The notes beneath the pieces are model-generated. The model had not been told where the DNA came from. It made no database searches and was given only the letters and a program-made list of their open reading frames with translations. Below are positions 57,647 to 64,000 of a DNA stretch of 64,000 bases, one piece after another. This DNA is from Allodiplogaster sudhausi (Eukaryota > Nematoda > Chromadorea > Rhabditida > Diplogasteridae), in assembly GCA_945643635.1 (NCBI GenBank), contig CALZFC010000107.1, positions 691,501 to 755,500 on the forward strand, given 5' to 3'. How positions within the stretch are numbered: the stretch's first letter is position 1; every line of letters starts with the position of its first letter. The position numbers and the translations under genes are program-made.

Positions 57647-60600
57647 TAAGAGACACAATGAGAGCAAGAGAGGAGATAGAGAGAGAGAGAGAGAGAGGGG
57701 GGGGGGGACAGAAGGCGAGTGAGAGAGAAAGACTGAAGGTGAGGTAGAGAGAAAAGTGAGAAGGTGAAGGAGCAAAATATAGATTAGACTGAGTTTGGGA
57801 TTAGGGAAGAGAATGAGAGATTGCAGAGAGTGGGAAGGTGCGAGGCGAAGGGAATGGCGCGCAAGAGAAGATGGCGAAGGCTTTCATGAAGAAGAGAAAC
57901 CTCCTTCTTCTCCTCCTTGTTAGTGGAATCTTTCTTATTTGCAGAGGTGCAAAGTGGTTGCTGTTCGCTTCGCACCTTTGCCTTAGGCTAACAAGACCTC
58001 AGTAAAAGTCTGCTGGGCTTGAAAGTCTCGTCGGAAAAAAACCTTCCATTTTAATTTTTGAAAATATTAAAAATACTTTAGTTTAATGGTAAACGTGCCA
58101 TAATATCGCTCTGATATTTTTCCATATAAATGTGAAATTCATTTCTGAAATGGGGTTGGGACCAAAAGTGGAGGGCCGCAGGAGTACGGCCGAGCCGGCC
58201 TACGACAGTGGGGCCCCTTAGCACTTCTTATTGTGAATTGTACATTATTCTGGACACTCGCAAAGTTAGGTGTGGATTCATCTAACAATTTAAAGGAAAT
58301 ATCACTCTTGGTTAACATAGGAAACACATCTTGCCAAAATTTAAAAATGCAATATGAATTGAGGGAAATGAAATCGAGCGACTGAACACGTGGTTGTATC
58401 CGCTGGGAGATGGGACGGAGGAGGGCGTTGCTGCTGTAGAACAATGGACAAGAAGTACTCTTCTCGGTCAGTTCTTCTTCCCTCTCCTCTCCGTCTCTAT
58501 CCCCCTCTCTCTCCATCTCTCCCCCTCACTCTCCCCATCCCCCCTCTCTCCCCCTCTCTCCTCCTCTCTCCCCCTCTCTTCCCATCTCCACTCTCTCGTC
58601 TTTGTAGATGCTCGAACTGAGCAGAAAGTACTGAAGGAAAGTGTGCGTCTAGCCTGGGAGATCTCGCCACAACTGGCCCTGTGCATGCCAGCTCGGTTAG
58701 TCTCTTCTATAGCCATCCAAAGGGAAGGAGATGTTGACTAGATTCGGTGGGAGTGCATCCGCGAGGAGAGCAGTGGAGGAGTTGGTGAGGAGGGAGCCGG
58801 AGTCGGTGTGCCATCTGCCTGAGGCTCTTCCCTTCTTCCTGGCAGACACTTCTGTTTTCGAGAGCGTGGAGATGACTAGAGTCCTTGGCTGGAGTCGCTG
58901 CTCCCCAGTCATGGCTCTCTCTCTCCTCACTCCACGCCAGTATCCCTCCCATCCCATCACCATGCAATACGCTGTGAATGTTCTCCGCTCCTACCCGTCG
59001 CAGGTGTCTCTTCCCTCTCCTTCCCTGATCTGAATAGTCAACGTTGCAGGTTCTCCTGCTGTACATCCCCCAGATCGTGCAGGCCATCCGACATGATGTG
59101 GTATGTCACTTGAATGAAAGAGAAGCGTGCTGAGTGTGTTCCTTGAGATGGGATTCGTGGCTGACCTCCTCGTTTGGCTCGCATCGGATTCTCAGCTGCT
59201 CGCTCACCAACTCCTCTGGAACATGCAAACGAATATGTACTTGGATGAAGATGGAAAGGAAAAGGATCCCGCTCTCTTCGACACTCTCAGCGACATTTCC
59301 AATAAGGTTGCGCGAGAGAAGGAGATGGAAAAAGAATTGGAAAGGAGCGAGCGCAATGAGAGGGTGAGAGTAGAATGGAGAAGAGAGAGCGACAGAGAGA
59401 GAGAGAGGAGAGGTGAGAGAGCCATGCCACCTTTAGATGATGTGCCAGCTGGAAGGAGCAGCGAAGTCGTTCTACGACGCAGAGTTCTCTCTCTTTCACC
59501 GCCTGACTTCTATCTCTGGACAGATCAAGTCTTTCGCGAAGGGCGAAGCTCGGAAGAAGGCGTGTCTGCAGGCTCTGGCGACCATTCGAATCGACCCTGG
59601 CTCTGTCTGCTATCTGCCATCCAACCCAGAGGCCATCCTCGTGGATGTCGACTACTCCAGTGGCATGCCAATGCAGAGGTCAGAATCAACTCCTTCTCTT
59701 TCCTTTCTCTCTCAACCCTTCTCCCTCTTCCACTCCTCTTCTTTCCTTTCTCTCTCCCTCTCAACCCTTCTCCCTCTTCCATTCCTCTTCCCTCTTCTTT
59801 CCTTTCTCTCTCCCTCTTCCACTCACTCTTTCCTCGCAGTCACAATATTTCTTCAGTGCTGCGAAGGCCCCCTTCTTGGCTCGCTTCAAAGTGTGCAGTG
59901 TGAGTGTGGATGAGCTGGAGAGGCTGGCAATCTCTGCACATTCCAGCTGCTCTCGAAACCCCACCCAATCGCCATCTCAAATCAGTAATTTAAAGCCACG
60001 ATAGCTTTCATTGTTAAAACGTTTGCAATGATGTTCTTTCCCTTCTCCATTCTGGAAAGTCCGACAATATGTTTTTTTTTAAACTAAATCGGAAACAGCT
60101 CTGACATTGCACTTGTTCAAGAGTGACAAGGGAAACGATCCATTCAGCTAATGGCACGAAGAAGGACAATGGCAAGAAAGACTCTGTGCTTGATGTCATC
60201 AGAGAAGAAAATCGAGTCTGCTGGAGAGCTGCCATCTTCAAGGTTAGCAGATGAGGTTTATACAGAGAGAGAGAGAGAGAGTGAGAGTGAGAGTGAGAGA
60301 GAGAGATTGAGAGAGAGAGAGAGTGCGGGAGAGATTGAGAGATCAGCAATATTGTGCAATAAAACTGAAAGTAATGTGATTATAATGTTGAGGTGGGGGA
60401 TGACGTTCGCCAAGACATGCTGGCTCTGCAGTTGATGGAGTTGATGAAGAATATCTGGAGGGATCTCTGCATTGACGTCCGAGTCTTCCCATACCGAGTT
60501 CGTCGTTCCTCTTTCTGAACACTGGTCTTTATCATATTCACTTCAGTTTAACAAACAAGTAATATTGTTTGCCTTGGCCAGTTTATAATTTCTATCAGGA

Positions 60601-61257
60601 ACTTAATTTTCCAATTTCTGAATTCCTAAAAATACGAAAAAAAAAGTTAGGATTTTTTTAAAAAATGGATCAGATAAGCAAATCAAATGAAAAGAGGCAC
60701 TTCCCAGTAGTAAGTTATAGGAGGAATAATACATTTGTTTTTATAGATTAGATGAAAGTTTGAGGAGTGAACAAAAATTTGTACAAGGGGGAAATCCGAA
60801 TTCCAAAAATGTCGGGCTTCCTAATTCCGAAGTAAACGCTTCTTAATTGTGAATTCCAAATGACATATTTTAATTGCGATAAGATGCCTGTTATAACTGT
60901 GTTCCTCTCCTCTTGAATGGTTTTCTCACTTGAGGTGGTCGCGACCTCACCAGGCTGTGGAGTCATTGAATGTGTTCCGAATTCTAAGAGTCGGGACCAA
61001 CTGGGCAGGCAGACTGACTACGGTATGTTTTATTGCCCCGTTCGAGATGCATCTAAAATGTATGGCTACCTCAGGTCTCTACGAGTATTTCCTCGCAACG
61101 TACGGAGATGAGTCCTCGGAGGGATTCCAGAAAGCGAGGCTCAACTTCGTCCGTTCCATGGCTGCCTACTCTGTCTTTTCATTCCTTCTCCAAATCAAAG
61201 ACAGACACAACGGCAACATTATGATTGATCGCGATGGACACATCATACACATTGGTA

Positions 61258-61313
<56 letters not shown>

Positions 61314-61554
61314 GCTCTCGCGCCCTCTCCCTCTCTCTTTCCACTCATTATCATTCTCTCTTTATCCATTTATGCTTTGCAGACTTCGGTTTCATGTTCG
61401 AGAGCAGCCCAGGCGGCAACCTTGGCTTCGAACCAGACTTCAAGTTGAGCGAGGAGATGGTAACGATGATGGGGCGGAGCATGGATTCGCAGCCCTTCAA
61501 GCACTTCGCCTCCCTAGCCATTCACGCCTACCTGGCAGTTCGGCCCTATCACGC

Positions 61555-61605
<51 letters not shown>

Positions 61606-61648
61606 TCTCTCTCCTTCTCTCTCTTTCTCTCTCTCCCTCTTTCTCTCT

Positions 61649-61688
<40 letters not shown>

Positions 61689-61745
61689 TTCTCTCTCTTT
61701 CTCTCTCTCCTCCCTCTTTCTCTCTCCTTCTCTCTCTCTCTCTCT

Positions 61746-61784
<39 letters not shown>

Positions 61785-62096
61785 TCTCTCTCTCTCTCTC
61801 CTTCTCTCTCTCTCTCTCTCGAATGCATGGATTGCATTGAAGGCATTGATCTCGCTGGTGTCCCTGATGTTGGACACGGGTCTTCCTTGCTTCCGAGGGA
61901 AGAGCATCCAGCAGCTGCGAGCGAGGTGCCCACTCCTCTTCTAACCCTCCAATCTTCCCTCTTTAGATTCGCCCCCGAAATGACAGAGAAGGACGCGGCC
62001 AAGTACATGCAGGGAGTGATTATCAGTTGCTATCAGAACATCCGCTCCAAGATGTACGACCAGCTTCAGTACATTCAGAACGACATTCCTTACTGA
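49379..62096 (+). CDS. PI4KA: Phosphatidylinositol 4-kinase alpha (PI4KIII-alpha)
   Basis: The largest gene here makes PI4P at the plasma membrane with TTC7/EFR3 partners. ATG 49379 ([20 protein letters not shown]) lies 13 nt after a ttttcag acceptor. Helical-solenoid exons match PI4KA throughout, e.g. [20 protein letters not shown] (about 53160), [59 protein letters not shown] and [11 protein letters not shown] (about 57880). The LKU/PH-like region has [20 protein letters not shown] (about 59190) and [19 protein letters not shown] (about 59600). The kinase domain has [13 protein letters not shown] (about 60395), [35 protein letters not shown] (catalytic Asp), [15 protein letters not shown] (61380), [15 protein letters not shown] and ends YIQNDIPY at TGA 62094-62096. 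About 40 mostly short introns, many with (CT)n upstream of the acceptor. All catalytic motifs are intact. Full exon structure was not resolved base by base. Confidence 0.96.
51481..51594 (+). repeat. 53-bp direct duplication in a PI4KA intron
   Basis: ttctccttttcgcttcctcc...ttttattgtct occurs at 51481 and again at 51534. Pyrimidine-rich, part of the intron's polypyrimidine tract. Confidence 0.9.
53225..53310 (+). repeat. 66-bp duplication of a PI4KA splice donor
   Basis: The exon end and donor agtacagtcaag|gtatggagtg recurs 66 nt downstream as agtacagccaag|gtatggagtg. Using the second donor would add 22 codons without a stop. Confidence 0.8.
61262..61822. repeat. CT-rich runs in two introns of the PI4KA kinase domain
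   Basis: (TC)n blocks at 61262-61350 and 61556-61822 sit between the catalytic-loop, DFG and C-lobe exons. Similar blocks lie at 51220-51360, 53010-53060, 54410-54520, 56745-56800 and GA-rich at 57497-57700. Confidence 0.9.
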
Positions 62097-62476
62097 GAGA
62101 CCGGCCTTCTCTCCACAATTGCACATTCATGTTCTGTTATTATACCACGCACGAAGAACTTTCTTCCATCATGGTGAATTGCCCCCTTTGGGCTCGTGTC
62201 TTTTGTGCATTCCACCATAGTCAGTCATAGATTAGAGAGCTAATTTATTAATTGTAAATTTGTAATTGTAAATTTGCACTACCCTAGTATGGAGCGAAGT
62301 GACCTTCAATTAAAGACAAGTGAAAATGCAAGTAAATAGACCGGAATTGCAACTTGAAGGAAACCGTGAGGTGCACGTAAAAGAAGGGTAATTATGGCTA
62401 CATCCGAAACTATAAACTGGCAACAAGAAGAAATGTTCTTATACTCTTTTATTCCTTGCAAAATAGCAGGGACTTA
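62097..62476. other. Convergent intergenic region
   Basis: AT-rich 3' flanks of PI4KA and the Shroom-like gene; no canonical AATAAA found on the PI4KA side, only variants such as attaaa near 62310. Confidence 0.5.
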
Positions 62477-63988
62477 CTAATCGGGGAGTAGAGAGCTGAG
62501 TTCCTCTGTCGTCTTCTCCATTCTTCTCTCAATCTCTTTCTTCTCCACCAACATCTTCACCATTGACTCCTGCAATCATTCTTCATCCACTTTCGATCTG
62601 TTCTCTAAAGTCAAACAAACCCGGTAGGATTGGAATATGGACGCTTGTTCATGGCCAAGAACTCCCGCCACTTGCTGGAAAAGCTGTGCATCTGAAGAAG
62701 CGAAGACCTTCTTGAGAAGGGCGAGGTCGCCGAGCTGTCGGCTGACTAGCCGTTGATCCTCTGGCTGCGAGAGAGATGATAACTCCAACTTCGTCTCCAG
62801 CCACGCGATCTCTCGCTCGCGCTGGATACTCCGTTGCACCTGGAAGAGGAATGGAAGTAGGGAATGTCAGAAGAGGAAGGACGACCTTGTCATGAAGAGA
62901 CGGACAGTGAAGGGCGACAGCCGAGAGGAGCACGTGGTGGATCTCATCATTAGCTGCCTGCTCCTTGCTGAGGAAGGCTGCCTCCTCCTGCAGTCTCTGG
63001 ATGCGCCTCTTCAGCTGAGCGGCTGTCTTTTCTGCTCTCTCTGCTTTCTCCTCTTCCAGAGATGAGCCACGAAAGGAAGAAGAGAAAGTGGAGGAAGAGA
63101 GGAGAGAATCAGCGAGATACGAAGAGGAGAAGGAGAGAGGCTGCGATCGAAGAGACGAGAGAGAAGAAGAGGAACGGCCGAGAGGGCAAGGGGATGTGGG
63201 CAAAATGGATGAGATGCTGAGCAGGCCTTTCGGCTTTGCCGGTACTGCTGGCTTCTCTCGTCTCTGTTCATGACGGCCTTCCACTTCAGTGCATGGCATG
63301 GGGTGGACCTCAAGTATCTTTTCTTCTTTTGCTGCTTCCTTGCTTCGAAAAGTTTACATTAACTGATTCTAAGTATTTTCTGTTTTGAATAAGGAAATAC
63401 CAAATACATGCAAGTACGCGTACTCATTCAAAGATGTATCATGAATGGTGTACAACACAAATAAGCAATGAGCAATGTTCATTCTAATGGCACAATGACA
63501 AATGTCTCAAATAGAATACGTGAGCAGAAAAGGCTTCCGAGGGATGAATCAGTGACCTCAACAGTGGGCTTGGAAGGAGGATTGGAAATGAAGAAAGGAG
63601 AGGGCATGCAGAGCGGGGAGGCGCTCGCAGAAGATGACGTCATTCTAATAGTAAGCTCTCTCTCTCTCTTCTTATTTCATAAGCACATCATTATTCCTGG
63701 ATACATGGAATAGCTGAATCTAAACTAACCATAAATGTTGACATACCGTGATGTTGGGGAAACAGTCGAATGAGAGGGAGACGAAGCCGTGGGAGATCGA
63801 GGATCCGAGAGGATGGACTCATAGCCATGGCTCTCGATCAGAGTTCCAAATTTGGTCGGAGGTCTTTCTAAGGTTGGAGGAGTGACGGAAGTAGCAGAAG
63901 AGGCAGAAGAAGAAGAAGAGCCCGAGGGGAGGAATGGGGAAGGACGACTGCCCACTCTGCAATCTTGCTTTGAATATCGCCTTTTCAT
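62477..63988 (-). CDS. Shroom-like protein (ASD2 coiled coil)
   Basis: A Ser/Pro-rich first exon (about 63988-63745, MKRRYSKQDCRVGSRPSPF) is followed by another Ser-rich exon (63299 downward) that becomes coiled coil (EEEKAERAEKTAAQLKRRIQ, about 63050). Then come REREIAWLETKLE, PEDQRLVSRQLGDLALLKKV, VAGVLGHEQASIFQSY (about 62640) and a last exon MVKMLVEKKEIERRMEKTTE, ending LSSLLPD at TAG 62477-62479. The order and spacing (basic helix, P/E-E-x-R turn, LAxYL-like segment, FVKM-like helix, LLxSLP end) resemble the Shroom ASD2 domain that binds Rho kinase; assignment is by pattern memory. The ATG at 63988 has an in-frame stop upstream but further 5' exons outside the window are possible. Confidence 0.6.
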
Positions 63989-64000
63989 TTGTCTTCACCA

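Overview
This window is nuclear DNA from a small-genome invertebrate, most likely nematode-like. The genes are split by many introns, a large share of them only about 27-60 nt long. Splice-acceptor motifs sit almost against several start codons, as expected for spliced-leader trans-splicing. Same-strand genes follow each other 160-220 nt apart, as in operons. The peroxisomal enzyme AGPS ends in a type 1 targeting signal (SKL), as in animals that lost the PTS2 route. I cannot name a species. Low-complexity DNA (CT/GA runs, minisatellites) fills many introns. All products were recognised by eye from translated exons and remembered families; exon ends not stated as seen are inference. Layout. 1-80: the end of an exon of a CDGSH iron-sulfur protein. 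658-2648 (-): FAM172A/ARB2A homolog. 2820-3737: a DNA element with long terminal inverted repeats. 4016-10773 (-): an unidentified gene whose second coding exon is split by a BEL/Pao-like LTR retrotransposon (5545-10575, 5-bp target duplication). That gene is also flanked by an inverted duplication of the FAM172A upstream region. 11314-13399 (+): myristoylation-motif TLDc protein (MEAK7-like). 13738-14962 (-): NAXD. 15353-19497 (-): TBK1/IKK-epsilon-like kinase with a 1.3-kb palindrome in one intron. 20184-23061 (-): AGPS. 23279-29722 (+): myotubularin phosphatase with a degenerate FYVE finger and two minisatellite introns (3.0 and 0.6 kb). 29826-32775 (-): ZNF622/REI1. 32945-34820 (-): MAK16. 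35416-40029 (+): UBE2K, COX17, BNIP1/Sec20 and PSMD10/gankyrin, closely packed. 40465-44734 (+): secreted or anchored two-Ig protein of the DPR/zig-8 kind. 45502-47219 (-): Rab35-like GTPase. 48065-48533 (+): small unidentified protein. 49379-62096 (+): phosphatidylinositol 4-kinase alpha. 62477-63988 (-): Shroom-like coiled-coil protein. Functional themes: phosphoinositide and endosomal trafficking (PI4KA, myotubularin, Rab35, BNIP1) and 60S ribosome assembly (MAK16 directly followed by ZNF622, a plausible operon). The rest is metabolic repair, ether lipids, proteasome/ubiquitin and innate-type kinase signalling. The most striking structures are the retrotransposon in a coding exon with an internal tandem duplication, the zinc-finger/splice-acceptor minisatellite in ZNF622, the GC-AG minisatellite intron of the myotubularin gene, and the SINE-bearing palindrome in the kinase gene.
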